From Vibrio astriarenae (lineage in GTDB: Bacteria > Pseudomonadota > Gammaproteobacteria > Enterobacterales > Vibrionaceae), in the NCBI RefSeq assembly GCF_010587385.1, contig NZ_CP047476.1, forward strand, positions 1,116,001 through 1,180,000: a stretch of 64,000 nt of DNA, written 5' to 3'. Made by a program: the position numbers and the translations under genes. Below, piece by piece: positions 53,408-62,242 of this stretch; the first letter of the stretch is position 1; each line of letters opens with the position of its first letter. The notes below the pieces were generated by a model that worked only from the letters and a program-made list of their open reading frames with translations, searched no databases and had not been told where the DNA came from.

Positions 53408-54295
53408 TCAAACACGATGTGATTGAAAGGCCTCACTAATGGCATCTAATACTACTTGTTGCGCATTGGATTTTAATGTGCGATGACGATAAGCCACACT
53501 CACCGCTCGCTTTCCAAAATCATAACCGGGAAGCCACTCGACCAAACTGCCGTCTTTCAACTGTCTCTCGACAAAATACTCTGAAGTAAAACAGAACCCT
53601 ACACCATGCGAGACCATTTCTAGGACCGCCTGAGCCTCTGTCAGTACAACCTTCGGGAACAAATGGACGGTTTCAAGCTGCTGACGCTGCTGATTGTAGC
53701 CTGCTAGTTGGTAATTTTTTAAATGTCCCACGAAAGGGTGGTTTTTTAGCTCATTGATGTCTGTAACCACACCATGCTGCTGTGCATATTGCTTTGAAAC
53801 AACCACTTTAACCCCGAACTCATACAACTTTTTCGCCACGAGATTACTGTCTGGTAGATCGCCAGTGAGGATGGCAATGTCTGCATCTGGGTCGATAACT
53901 GAAGTGTCAGAGGCGGGAATGAACTTGAGTTTAAGCCGTGGATACTGATGAACTAACTCGACGATTTTGTGCTTGAGGAAATAATCATAAACAAAGGGCG
54001 TACAATCAATGCTGACTTTTCCGGAGACGTCTTGCTCATCTTTACGAAGATTATCTATCTCTTCAGCAAGGCTTTGATAGTGTGGAGATAGTCGTTGGTA
54101 ATAGCGCTTGCCTTCATTGCTCGGCGTCAAGCTGGTTTTAGAGCGAATAAAAAGCTGTGTCCCAACCAACTCTTCAAGGCTGTTCACTCTACGACTTATC
54201 GTGGAAAGAGGAACATCCAGTTGCTCACTGGCCTTTTTCATACTGCCGTGTTCAACGACCTGGCAAAAGATATAAAAATCATCGAGAAAGCGCAT
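53408..54295 (-). CDS. LysR-family transcriptional regulator
   Basis: A 295-residue LysR regulator. Winged-helix domain at residues 2-62 (FYIFCQVVEHGSMKKASEQLDVPLSTISRRVNSLEELVGTQLF), then a C-terminal effector domain. It is convergent with the truncated hydrolase gene, whose loss may have left the regulator without its former neighbour. Target unknown. Confidence 0.88.
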   Translation of the reverse strand: MRFLDDFYIFCQVVEHGSMKKASEQLDVPLSTISRRVNSLEELVGTQLFIRSKTSLTPSNEGKRYYQRLSPHYQSLAEEIDNLRKDEQDVSGKVSIDCTPFVYDYFLKHKIVELVHQYPRLKLKFIPASDTSVIDPDADIAILTGDLPDSNLVAKKLYEFGVKVVVSKQYAQQHGVVTDINELKNHPFVGHLKNYQLAGYNQQRQQLETVHLFPKVVLTEAQAVLEMVSHGVGFCFTSEYFVERQLKDGSLVEWLPGYDFGKRAVSVAYRHRTLKSNAQQVVLDAISEAFQSHRV

Positions 54296-54347
54296 AAACT
54301 ACCTACTTGCTGTATCTAGGATAAGCATAAGAGCAAGAACGCAGTTT

Positions 54348-54371
54348 GGGAATAGCCTCTCGGCTATTCCC
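54348..54371 (-). terminator. Hairpin after the repeat-protein gene
   Basis: Perfect 10-bp stem GGGAATAGCC-tctc-GGCTATTCCC between the repeat-protein gene and the LysR gene. It would end the minus-strand repeat-protein transcript; the T-run is missing. Confidence 0.6.
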
Positions 54372-54421
54372 TAAATTTTGTGAGGAATCTGCAAGTTATT
54401 TTAAAGCTGTGAAGGTTATAC

Positions 54422-54910
54422 CTATGAGAAACGTTCGCCTGTACTCATGTCATCTTCAAAGTAACCACCGCCAGTCTTTTCACTTGGGTCTTGATAATCA
54501 AAACGCTCACCTGTACGCATGCTATCTTCAAAGTAGCCACCACCAGTTTTCTCACTTGGGTCTAGGTAAGCAAAACGCTCGCCTGTACGCATGTTATCTT
54601 CAAAGTAGCCACCACCGGTTTTCTCACTTGGGTCTAGGTAAGCAAAACGCTCACCTGTACGCATATTATCTTCGAAGTAACCACCACCAGTTTTCTCACT
54701 TAGATCTAGGTAAGTAAAACGCTCACCGGTACGCATACTGTCTTCGAAGTATCGCTCACCCGTGCGTTGATCGTCTTCATTATAAGTAAAGCCTTGCTCT
54801 GCAGAGCCTGACATTGCAGTTCCCATAGCATCAGTCACTTGTGTGCTTGCTGCAAATGCTGCAGGAGTAATCAACAGAGTAGTCATTAATACCGTCGCTA
54901 GAGTTTTCAT
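54422..54910 (-). CDS. Secreted protein built of 24-residue tandem repeats
   Basis: A 162-residue exported protein (signal peptide to about AAFA). After a short lead, the chain is tandem copies of a 24-residue unit, GGGYFEDNMRTGERFAYLDP plus SEKT: about five units, the outer ones diverged. The unit is rich in Gly, Glu, Asp, Arg, Tyr and Phe and has no Cys. Repeats at DNA level are nearly identical, so copy number may vary among strains. I know no function; it could be an intrinsically disordered surface or periplasmic protein. Monocistronic. Confidence 0.8.
   Translation of the reverse strand: MKTLATVLMTTLLITPAAFAASTQVTDAMGTAMSGSAEQGFTYNEDDQRTGERYFEDSMRTGERFTYLDLSEKTGGGYFEDNMRTGERFAYLDPSEKTGGGYFEDNMRTGERFAYLDPSEKTGGGYFEDSMRTGERFDYQDPSEKTGGGYFEDDMSTGERFS
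54430..54760 (-). repeat. 72-bp coding tandem repeat
   Basis: The octamer AAACGCTC recurs at 54501, 54573, 54645 and 54717, exactly 72 bases apart, inside the repeat-protein gene. The period is a multiple of three, so unit gain or loss keeps the frame. Confidence 0.9.
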
Positions 54911-55070
54911 AAGTTCACCTCATTAGTCATTCTTGGATTAGGTCGGCTCCCTGCTGACAGAACCAATATTAGGTGAATCCACTGCGTCTCGGTAGAGCAC
55001 TTTTTGCAAGCCTCCATCCCAAAAATGGGATAGGTAAAGTTAGATAAGCTTATCAGATTGCAGAAACGGA

Positions 55071-55101
55071 AAAGCCTCTCTTGAGGCCAAGAGAGGCTTT
55101 G
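55071..55101 (-). terminator. Rho-independent terminator after bfr
   Basis: Stem AAAGCCTCTC/GAGAGGCTTT with a ten-base loop, followed on the minus strand by TTTT, 26 bases beyond the bfr stop. Confidence 0.85.
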
Positions 55102-55126
55102 CTTGATTCGATCTATGAGTTAGACG

Positions 55127-55603
55127 CTATTCCTCGTCAACATATTGAGCTTGGAGATAGTTTTCAATACCGGACATTTCTATCAGACCCAATTGCGTTT
55201 CAAGCCAATCGACATGTTCCTCTTCATCTTCGAGGATCTCTTGGAACAGATCACGTGACACATAGTCTCTGGCATCTTCAGCATAAGCAATGGCATCACG
55301 AAGATCAGGGATTGCGATCAACTCCAGTTTTAAATCACACTCGATCATCTCTTTGGTGTCTTCACCGATCATCAACTTGCCAAGGTCTTGCAGATTCGGC
55401 AGCCCTTCCAGAAATAAAATACGCTCAATCAGCTTATCGGCATGCTTCATCTCATCAATGGATTCATGATACTCCTTGTCTGCTAAGTGTTTGAGCCCCC
55501 AGTCTTTGTACATGCGTGCGTGAAGAAAGTACTGGTTAATAGCAATAAGCTCATTACCAAGGATTTTGTTGAGATGTTGAATAATAATTGGATCGCCTTT
55601 CAT
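55127..55603 (-). CDS. bfr: Bacterioferritin
   Basis: A 158-residue heme-containing iron-storage protein forming 24-mer cages. Ferroxidase and heme residues can be placed: Glu18 in [22 protein letters not shown], Glu51/Met52/His54 in [11 protein letters not shown], and Glu127/His130 in [11 protein letters not shown]. Full length. GGAGGG precedes the ATG. The ferredoxin Bfd, which releases stored iron, is encoded 112 bases upstream on the same strand. Confidence 0.97.
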   Translation of the reverse strand: MKGDPIIIQHLNKILGNELIAINQYFLHARMYKDWGLKHLADKEYHESIDEMKHADKLIERILFLEGLPNLQDLGKLMIGEDTKEMIECDLKLELIAIPDLRDAIAYAEDARDYVSRDLFQEILEDEEEHVDWLETQLGLIEMSGIENYLQAQYVDEE

Positions 55604-55715
55604 GACGTGCCCTCCTCTTTGGCTCTATTAAGCGTAGAAGCTGATTGAGGTCTGTCAAAAAAGCACGAGAGAAGCCGAGCGAATTAATCACCCGGTTAAT
55701 GTCGAGAGGTTGGGA

Positions 55716-55904
55716 CTAACAAGCTTCTTTAAAGAGGGCTTGCTGCGTCTCACTTAAAATTTCTTTCGCTTGTTTTACGCACTTACCGCACTGGCTGCCC
55801 AATGAGGTGCATTTTCTTATGGTACGCATGTCCTGCACGCCCTCTTCAATGGCGAGCTTTCTAATTTTCTTATCAGAAATTCCATGACACAAACAAACGT
55901 ACAT
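55716..55904 (-). CDS. bfd: Bacterioferritin-associated ferredoxin
   Basis: A 62-residue [2Fe-2S] protein that reduces and mobilises iron from bacterioferritin. The four Cys ligands are present: C-x-C in MYVCLCHGI and C-x2-C in GSQCGKCVKQA. Start ATG 55904 gives the normal length; an in-frame start two codons earlier is possible. It lies upstream of bfr in the usual bfd-bfr order, and a Fur-box-like sequence lies upstream. Confidence 0.95.
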   Translation of the reverse strand: MYVCLCHGISDKKIRKLAIEEGVQDMRTIRKCTSLGSQCGKCVKQAKEILSETQQALFKEAC

Positions 55905-55948
55905 AATCAAAACCTAGTAAAACTGCTGGATACAAATCAAATATAAAC

Positions 55949-55967
55949 AATAACAATTCGCATTACC
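55949..55967. promoter_or_regulatory. Possible Fur box upstream of bfd
   Basis: AATAACAATTCGCATTACC matches the 19-base Fur consensus at 12 positions. It lies 45 bases before the bfd start, where iron repression of bfd is known in other gammaproteobacteria. Confidence 0.4.
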
Positions 55968-56000
55968 AGGGTGTTTTTAGGCTAATTTTGTCAGAATTTA

Positions 56001-56900
56001 CTAAGTGTTTGAATCCCAATAAGGAGGGGTGCCAAAATAATTTGAAAAGAAGTCAATAAAAGCGCGAACCTTAGGTGCAAGTAGCCTTGAGCTAGGGTAA
56101 ACAGCCCAAACGGCGGACTGAGATTTCAAAGGATAGTCAGACAATATTTCCACCAACTCGCCTCGCTTTAAGTGCTCATAGACACACCATGTCGAACTCA
56201 CTGTGATACCCAAACCGTGAACACAGGCATCCCTTACTGCTTCGCCATTGTCGGCTTTAAATGCCCCACGCGGCTTAATCGTCACCTCCCCTTTGTCGGT
56301 TACAAAGGTAAAGCTCTCTAGACCCGCGAGTTGGAGAAACTGGTGATTCAGTAAATCGTCGGGGTCGACTGGCTTACCAAACTTGGCAAGGTAATCTGGG
56401 GACGCACAAACAATGCGTCTATCACTGGCTAACTTTCTCGCCACCAGCGTCGAATCTTTCAACTCTGCGTTACGAATAGCGATATCAAAACCACCTTCAA
56501 CAAGGTCAACAATCGAGTCTGAAAGCCTAAAGTCAACGGTTAGGCCCATGTTCTCGCTCATAAACTGTTGAAACGCTGGAATCAAGTGCATACGGCCAAA
56601 TGAAGCGGGTGCTGAGACTCGAAGGGTGCCAGTTGGGAGTGCACTTCCTGCCCCTACTGCGGCTCTCGCTGCTTCTACCGACTCCAACACCTCCTCTGCA
56701 TGAGGAAGGAAGGCAAGCCCCTCTTCCGTCAAGGATACTTTCCTCGTCGTACGGTGAATCAAGCGCACACCCAAAGCATCTTCAAGTTTATTGATATGGG
56801 CACTTGAAACCGCAGCAGACAAACCAAGCTCTGCCCCTGCCGCACTGATATTGTGGGTCGCGGCAATTCTTACAAACAGCTTTAAATGTTCGACGTTCAT
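56001..56900 (-). CDS. LysR-family transcriptional regulator
   Basis: A 299-residue LysR regulator of the CrgA-like subgroup: winged helix at residues 2-60 (FVRIAATHNISAAGAELGLSAAVSSAHINKLEDALGVRLIHRTTRKVSLTEEG) and an effector domain. It is divergent from phnD with 240 bases between, so it may control the phnDCE operon; this is inference. Confidence 0.88.
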   Translation of the reverse strand: MNVEHLKLFVRIAATHNISAAGAELGLSAAVSSAHINKLEDALGVRLIHRTTRKVSLTEEGLAFLPHAEEVLESVEAARAAVGAGSALPTGTLRVSAPASFGRMHLIPAFQQFMSENMGLTVDFRLSDSIVDLVEGGFDIAIRNAELKDSTLVARKLASDRRIVCASPDYLAKFGKPVDPDDLLNHQFLQLAGLESFTFVTDKGEVTIKPRGAFKADNGEAVRDACVHGLGITVSSTWCVYEHLKRGELVEILSDYPLKSQSAVWAVYPSSRLLAPKVRAFIDFFSNYFGTPPYWDSNT

Positions 56901-57140
56901 TCTTTCGTTAACGGCATTTGTTTTAAATTTGGTTTAAAGAATAGCGGCTAACTCTCTGATTTCCCACTACTACGTTTATAACTGGCGACTTTATCAACAC
57001 ATACAAATGATTGAAAAATGACATATTTAAAGATGTTTGGTTACATATACACTACTCATGTCATTGATTTGAAATAAAATTAATACGTTTTCGTCATCTT
57101 TCAAAGTTAGTTTGATCGCAAATCAACTCTCAAGGACTCG

Positions 57141-57980
57141 ATGATGAAACGTACACTTATGAAACTTACCGCTCTGACTGCTGCACTCAGTGCTACGTCT
57201 GCTTTTGCTGCCTGCCCAGATACTCTGCGCTTTGCTGATACAGGCATAGAAGGCACTGAAGAGCTTCAACTGACATACCAACAGTTTGTCGATGAAGTAC
57301 AAAACCGCCTAGGCGTAAAAGTCGAGTTCTTCCCTGTGGGTAACCGCACTACGGCTATCAACGCGCTTCGTTTTAACCAGGTGGATATTGTGCTCGCTGG
57401 GCCATCAGAATATGTGCTCATGACAGAGCATGTTGAAAATATCAAACCGATCAGTGCCGTTGTTCGCCCTGAATACTACTCAGTGTTTATCGCTCCAACC
57501 GATAGTGATATCAACTCACTTGATGATCTAAAAGGCAAACACATTGCAATGAAAGACCACGGTTCAACAACGGGTCACATCATGCCAATGTACATGCTTC
57601 ACAAAGAAGGTATCGACTTAGACCGTGATGTTCGCATTAGTCTATTAGATGGTGCTCGTATGCAGGCACTCGCTTCTGGAGAAGTGGATGCGGTAGGTAC
57701 TGGTGTACGTGACTTTGCCCCTTTTGTTGAACAACAAGGCGAAGGCAAATACAAAATCGTAGCGCAAAGCGAAACAATGCCAGGCGACCCATTCATTGCT
57801 GGCCCACATATTTCTCAACAATGCGCTGACTTCATCCAAGAGAAGTTCATGGATGATGCAGACGGCCTACTTCAAGCGATTCTAGCCCCAGGTAAGCGTA
57901 AAAAATACGTGGGTGCGCAGATGATTACCGTTAACGATGAAGTCTACGACATCGTTCGTGAATCTTACTCTCTACTATAA
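57141..57980 (+). CDS. phnD: Phosphonate/phosphite ABC transporter, substrate-binding protein
   Basis: A 279-residue periplasmic binding protein of the PhnD family. Signal peptide ends at SAFAA. Typical segments are LRFADTGIEGTEEL, VEFFPVGNRTTAINALRFNQVDIVLAGPSEYV (ligand pocket), LKGKHIAMKDHGSTTGHIMPMYML and DAVGTGV. First gene of a phnDCE operon with no C-P lyase or phosphonatase genes near; substrate could be phosphonate, phosphite or an analogue. AAGGACTCG precedes ATGATG. Confidence 0.88.
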   Translation: MMKRTLMKLTALTAALSATSAFAACPDTLRFADTGIEGTEELQLTYQQFVDEVQNRLGVKVEFFPVGNRTTAINALRFNQVDIVLAGPSEYVLMTEHVENIKPISAVVRPEYYSVFIAPTDSDINSLDDLKGKHIAMKDHGSTTGHIMPMYMLHKEGIDLDRDVRISLLDGARMQALASGEVDAVGTGVRDFAPFVEQQGEGKYKIVAQSETMPGDPFIAGPHISQQCADFIQEKFMDDADGLLQAILAPGKRKKYVGAQMITVNDEVYDIVRESYSLL

Positions 57981-57988
57981 GGCTTACT

Positions 57989-58789
57989 ATGCGTCTTGAC
58001 GTCGTTGATCTAAAGAAAACCTACAGCGATGGCACGCAAGCACTTAATGGGCTCAGCTTCAGTGTTGAGCCCGGTGAAGGCGTGATCATTCTCGGCCATA
58101 ACGGGTGTGGTAAATCCACACTAATGAAATGTCTGACCGGTATCGAACCGATTACCTCGGGCAAGATTGTATTGGACGGTACAGACCTAACTAACGCTCC
58201 TAATCGAGAGCTACGCGCACTGAGACAAAGAATTGGTTGCGTGTTCCAAAAGTTCAATATGGTCGGCAATCTCAGCGTTTTGCAAAACGTGCTCTTTGGC
58301 ATGATGGGAAAAAAAGGCTACTGGTCTTGCAATACCCTAACCGCTTCAAAGGCGGATCGTCACTTGGCGATGGATGCACTGGATCGTGTTGGGCTTGCTC
58401 ACCTTGCAGGTAAACGCACAGACACACTCTCTGGCGGGCAACAACAACGTGTCGCCATCGCTCGAATGCTAATGCAAGACGCCGAGGTGGTGTTTGCCGA
58501 TGAGCCCGTCGCAAGTCTTGACCCAAAAGCAGGTCATGAAGTGATGGAGCTGCTTTGGTCAGTCATCAAAGAGCGCAATATGTCGGTCATCTGTGTCCTA
58601 CACCAAATTGAGTTTGCGCGCGAGTTCGGTGAGCGTTTTGTCGGACTTAATTCAGGTCAGCTCATGTTTGATGCTGCATCAGCAAACATTTCTGATCAAG
58701 ACATTGAACAACTTTACCAAATCAAAAACCACGTCGTATCGAGTCAACATGAACAGTCAATCAGCCAAGCTCAATTCTCTCCCGCCTAG
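57989..58789 (+). CDS. phnC: Phosphonate/phosphite ABC transporter, ATPase
   Basis: A 266-residue ABC ATPase. Walker A GHNGCGKSTLMK (residue 31 on), Q-loop in GCVFQKFNMV, signature LSGGQQQRVAIARM, Walker B VVFADEPVASLDP and the H-loop in ICVLHQIEFA. It energises import through PhnE. It starts eight bases after phnD, and its end overlaps the phnE start by about 40 bases. Confidence 0.93.
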   Translation: MRLDVVDLKKTYSDGTQALNGLSFSVEPGEGVIILGHNGCGKSTLMKCLTGIEPITSGKIVLDGTDLTNAPNRELRALRQRIGCVFQKFNMVGNLSVLQNVLFGMMGKKGYWSCNTLTASKADRHLAMDALDRVGLAHLAGKRTDTLSGGQQQRVAIARMLMQDAEVVFADEPVASLDPKAGHEVMELLWSVIKERNMSVICVLHQIEFAREFGERFVGLNSGQLMFDAASANISDQDIEQLYQIKNHVVSSQHEQSISQAQFSPA

Positions 58790-59552
58790 ATTTGAGGCGC
58801 CGTCGATCTTTACTTGGGTGGTTGCTCTGGTATTGATCGCGTTTTTTATTAACGGTTTTAGCTCAGCCAACATCACTACTGGCAGGCTCACCAATGGTGT
58901 GTCGAACTTGGGGATCTTCCTCGGTGATGCCTTCCCGCCAAACTTTAGCCGTGTCGATGTCATTGCAAAAGCAATGCTTGAGACATTTCAAATGGCGATT
59001 GTTGGCGTGGTATTCGGTGTTATTTTGAGTTTGCCGATGGCGCTGTTGTGTGCTCGTAACACCACACCTCACCCTATCGTCCGTTTTATCGCCGTCAACC
59101 TCGTATCCACATTCCGAACGATTCCTGATCTCGTCTGGGCACTGGTGTTTGTTATTGCAGTCGGTTTAGGGCCTTTAGCCGGCATTCTTGCCATTGTGAT
59201 GGATACCATCGGTTTCTGTGCACGATTTTTTGCTGAACGTATTGAAGAGATCGATCCAGGTCCGAGCCGCGCACTCAATGCGATCGGAGCCAAACGCAGC
59301 AGTGTTGTCATGGGCGCAGTGATCCCGGAGTGTCTACCATCGTTCGTCGCAACGAGTTTATTCTCAGTGGAGAAAGCAGTGCGAAGTGCAGTCGTACTTG
59401 GACTCGTAGGTGCAGGGGGCATTGGTGTTGAACTATCCGCTTCGATGAACCTATTCCGCTACGACCAAGCACTAACCGTAATCATGTCCATCTTAGTGGT
59501 TGTAATTGCCGTCGAGCGCGTGTCAGGTATGATTCGCCGCAAAATTATGTAG
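58749..59552 (+). CDS. phnE: Phosphonate/phosphite ABC transporter, permease
   Basis: A 267-residue permease with about six TM helices and the EAA-loop pattern ALNAIGAKRSSVVMGAVIPECLPSFVATS near residue 178. The ATG at 58749 gives the family's usual length and overlaps phnC by 41 bases; an earlier in-frame start would lie deep in phnC. Final gene of the operon, followed by a strong terminator. Confidence 0.9.
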   Translation: MNSQSAKLNSLPPRFEAPSIFTWVVALVLIAFFINGFSSANITTGRLTNGVSNLGIFLGDAFPPNFSRVDVIAKAMLETFQMAIVGVVFGVILSLPMALLCARNTTPHPIVRFIAVNLVSTFRTIPDLVWALVFVIAVGLGPLAGILAIVMDTIGFCARFFAERIEEIDPGPSRALNAIGAKRSSVVMGAVIPECLPSFVATSLFSVEKAVRSAVVLGLVGAGGIGVELSASMNLFRYDQALTVIMSILVVVIAVERVSGMIRRKIM

Positions 59553-59579
59553 CAATGACAGTGTAGTGACCCAGAACAA

Positions 59580-59612
59580 TAACGCCGAGCAAACTGCTCG
59601 GCGTTACTTTTA
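59580..59612. terminator. Terminator between phnE and the MATE gene
   Basis: Perfect 10-bp stem AACGCCGAGC-aaact-GCTCGGCGTT followed by ACTTTTAT. It lies between convergent genes and may serve both. Confidence 0.85.
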
Positions 59613-59626
59613 TCGCATGGCTTTTA

Positions 59627-60988
59627 TCAATCGTACAATAGCTTATCCGCTTTTTGCTGATCGAACTCTTTCACCGCTTTGCGCGCCAGATGACGGAATG
59701 GCAGCATCTTAACGATCTCTTCAAATGGCATCACGGCAAATGCCCAGAATATCGAGCCATCAAACACCAAGATAATCGCAGCACACAGCGGAATTGATAC
59801 AATCCACTGACCAGTAAAGTTGACCTTAAACACCTCAGTCGTCTTACCCAAAGCACGCAATGCATGCCCATGTACGGTGTTATAACCTCTGACTAGAGGC
59901 AAGAAGATATACAGTGGCGCGATAACCGCGAGTGCAGTATAAGTCGATTCATCAAGGTCTGGATAAATGTCCGAAATAAACAGGCTGAGGATCAGGAAAA
60001 ATAGTGAAGACACGACTGAAATACCCACCGCCATATCGATACTCACGTTCAACTTCTTATCGAGATCTTTAAGGTCGCGAGAGCCGATCGCCTGACTCAA
60101 GGAGATCGCTGAAGAGTGAGCCCAAGCTGTGATGAACTGTGTGCCCGCTTTGATCCACGGCATCATAATCGTGATCGCAACGTAAGCGTTAATGTTAAGT
60201 TGTGAATACAATAGCTGATAGATGGTCGCCCCCACCGCCAACATGGTGATGTTAGCAGCGACAGGAAATATCTCTTTAAAGTGATTCGCAATATTGCTCT
60301 TCATCGAAGCATCGAGCTCTTTCATCGATACATTGATGTTCGGGTCAAGCTTCATACACCAGCACAAGAAGATAAGACGAACCACAATTGCAAATAGACT
60401 ACCTAAAGCGGCACCAGTAACGCCAAAGCCTTCAAAACCTGCAAAGCCGTAGATTAAGAAGTAAGAAATCACACCATTGAGGGGCATCTCTATCAAATAG
60501 CCTTTGAAAGGCACTTTAGTGCGCCCAACCGCATTGAACAACGCGATGATAACTTGGGTCACTGCGTTCAGCAGTACGATGTGAATCGCGACCGACAGAT
60601 AATGCTGCGTCGTTGCAATTAGACTCTCATTATCAGTCAGAGCACTGATAAGAGCGACATCAAACACCTGAATCAAGGTCCAAAATAGCAGGGCTACCAC
60701 AAAGTTGATTGCCATACCGGCCCAAAAACCACGATTAACTGACGCTGAGTTGGCTGCACCAACCGCACGACTAATCACCAACTGAGTACCATTGGCTAGC
60801 GCCATCTGAATACCCATAACGAATGCAACGATCGTCGTGGCAATACCAAGAGCCGCCAATGAAATCTCACCTAATGGAGAAACCAGCAGCGTATCGATCA
60901 TCAACATCGACTGCATAAGCAATGCGTTCAATGCTAATGGCCATGCTAGAGAGAGGTTCTTTTTTACATAAGACTTGGTTGTTGACAT
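59627..60988 (-). CDS. MATE-family multidrug/toxic compound exporter
   Basis: A 453-residue exporter with 12 TM helices in two homologous halves. The start at 60988 follows AAGGTGTGG. The N-terminal LAWPLALNALLMQSMLMIDTLLVSPLGEISLAALGIAT is the typical TM1-TM2 region and the second half repeats it. It belongs to the Na+- or H+-coupled NorM group by general pattern; substrate unknown. The neighbouring GntR gene on the same strand may regulate it. Confidence 0.9.
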   Translation of the reverse strand: MSTTKSYVKKNLSLAWPLALNALLMQSMLMIDTLLVSPLGEISLAALGIATTIVAFVMGIQMALANGTQLVISRAVGAANSASVNRGFWAGMAINFVVALLFWTLIQVFDVALISALTDNESLIATTQHYLSVAIHIVLLNAVTQVIIALFNAVGRTKVPFKGYLIEMPLNGVISYFLIYGFAGFEGFGVTGAALGSLFAIVVRLIFLCWCMKLDPNINVSMKELDASMKSNIANHFKEIFPVAANITMLAVGATIYQLLYSQLNINAYVAITIMMPWIKAGTQFITAWAHSSAISLSQAIGSRDLKDLDKKLNVSIDMAVGISVVSSLFFLILSLFISDIYPDLDESTYTALAVIAPLYIFLPLVRGYNTVHGHALRALGKTTEVFKVNFTGQWIVSIPLCAAIILVFDGSIFWAFAVMPFEEIVKMLPFRHLARKAVKEFDQQKADKLLYD

Positions 60989-61013
60989 GCCACACCTTAT
61001 CATTAATTGCACA

Positions 61014-61045
61014 AACGACAACTGCCCCATCAGGAGCAGTTGTCG
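61014..61045 (-). terminator. Terminator between the GntR gene and the MATE gene
   Basis: Perfect 11-bp stem ACGACAACTGC/GCAGTTGTCGT. A second small hairpin, GGGAGC-aagaa-GCTCCC, lies at 61061-61077. Both lie between two minus-strand genes, so they end the GntR transcript, at least in part. Confidence 0.7.
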
Positions 61046-61081
61046 TACTTTACTTATTCATGGGAGCAAGAAGCTCCCTAC

Positions 61082-61798
61082 TTAACCATTTACAACACGC
61101 GATAGTATCTGGTTGTCATCGTTAAGTAGCGCGTGAGAAGCCATTCGGGCATCATCACTGCGTCCTGCCATAATGGCATCATAAATCGCTCGGTGCTCTT
61201 CCAAACAGAAACGACCACCTTCTACTGACTCATCAATGAACTGCTTGAAAATCGTCTCTAGAATGTTACCAAAAGGAAGATAGAACTGATTTCCTGTCGA
61301 CATAAAGATGGTCTGATGGAACAAGTGATCGTTAATCGTCCACTCGTCATAATCAAACGTGTTTGCTGCAATCGTCATTTTTTGGAAAATAATCGACAGC
61401 TCTTTACGTTGTTCTGCCGTTGCGCCCATCGCGGCTAAAGCACACGCTTCTGGTTCAATCGCTTTGCGCAGACCAAGAAACTGAGCCAAAAACGGTTCGG
61501 TATCTTCTAGATCAAGAATCCACTCTAGCAGTTGTGGATCCAAAAAGTGCCACTGAGCACGCGGGCGTACAGTAGTACCCACTTTAGGGCGAGACTCAAT
61601 TAAGCCTTTTGCTGAAAGCAGTTTTGTCGACTCACGTAGTGCCGTACGACTAACACCAAAGGCATCACACAATTCAACTTCATTAGGAAGTTTCTCGCCT
61701 TCGCTCAACTTACCAGACAAGATTTGACGAGCAATTTGTCTAGCAACCTGAACATGAATCTTGCGACTGGAATTTTCTACGAGAGAAAAAATCGCCAT
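61082..61798 (-). CDS. GntR/FCD-family regulator (copy 1)
   Basis: A 238-residue regulator with a winged-helix domain (about 12-75: HVQVARQIARQILSGKLSEGEKLPNEVELCDAFGVSRTALRESTKLLSAKGLIESRPKVGTTV) and an FCD effector domain (about 95-230). It is a close paralogue of the GntR protein encoded 0.6 kb away in the opposite direction. ATG 61798 follows CAGGAGC. Such regulators commonly respond to sugar acids; no catabolic gene is in view. Confidence 0.88.
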   Translation of the reverse strand: MAIFSLVENSSRKIHVQVARQIARQILSGKLSEGEKLPNEVELCDAFGVSRTALRESTKLLSAKGLIESRPKVGTTVRPRAQWHFLDPQLLEWILDLEDTEPFLAQFLGLRKAIEPEACALAAMGATAEQRKELSIIFQKMTIAANTFDYDEWTINDHLFHQTIFMSTGNQFYLPFGNILETIFKQFIDESVEGGRFCLEEHRAIYDAIMAGRSDDARMASHALLNDDNQILSRVVNG

Positions 61799-61815
61799 AA
61801 CAATGCTCCTGGATA

Positions 61816-61872
61816 ATATCAATTTGACTCGAGAATCTAGGATGGAATTTGAACCACGACTCAAATTGATAT
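61816..61872. promoter_or_regulatory. Inverted operator half-sites upstream of GntR copy 1
   Basis: ATATCAATTTGA (61816-61827) and TCAAATTGATAT (61861-61872) are a perfect 12-bp inverted repeat 33 bases apart, 18-74 bases before the start. Half-site AAATTGAT is shared with the site at 62217. Confidence 0.65.
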
Positions 61873-61918
61873 TAAATTTAACTAACTTCTATCCCATTGT
61901 TTTAAAATAGGAAAGATC

Positions 61919-61941
61919 AAAAAAAGCCAGACAATGCTGGC
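61919..61941 (-). terminator. Leftward terminator in the GntR-GntR gap
   Basis: Stem GCCAG-acaatg-CTGGC with T7 on the minus strand. No established gene ends here, so it implies a small leftward transcript. Confidence 0.7.
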
Positions 61942-61992
61942 CTAGGGCGAACTACTATTATCGATATATTGACCGAACGCCCTAGACATTCA

Positions 61993-62211
61993 TCAACGAT
62001 AATTATTCGCTATGAGTATCACTAACCATATAAATAATACAATATGATCTATGTTATGCAAGCTAGATAAACGCATAAGTGGATGAAATTCACTATTCGC
62101 GGTAAGAATCCGTCTGATTGTGTGACCTTGATCATCTTTGACCACGGGGACTGTAGGGCTTTTGAGCGTCAATTGGCTAGGAAAAGTCACAACACACAAT
62201 AGTAATGACAT
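61993..62211 (-). CDS. Possible small ORF
   Basis: A 72-codon frame with a hydrophobic C-terminal segment (DHIVLFIWLVILIAN) and no clear ribosome-binding site. It is placed between an operator-like repeat and a leftward terminator, which is the only support. The transcript could equally be non-coding. Confidence 0.25.
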   Translation of the reverse strand: MSLLLCVVTFPSQLTLKSPTVPVVKDDQGHTIRRILTANSEFHPLMRLSSLHNIDHIVLFIWLVILIANNYR

Positions 62212-62216
62212 TTATT

Positions 62217-62242
62217 ATCAATTAGATGTTGATTAAATTGAT
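62217..62242. promoter_or_regulatory. GntR operator, second site
   Basis: ATCAATT-N12-AATTGAT, the same half-site as that before GntR copy 1 but with closer spacing. It lies 160 bases before GntR copy 2 and just before the possible leftward ORF. Confidence 0.55.

Noticed and set aside
54430..54760. Regular 72-base repeats could be taken for a CRISPR array
   Set aside because: There are no unique spacers; the units are contiguous, in frame and code for a 24-residue repeat behind a signal peptide. No cas genes are near.
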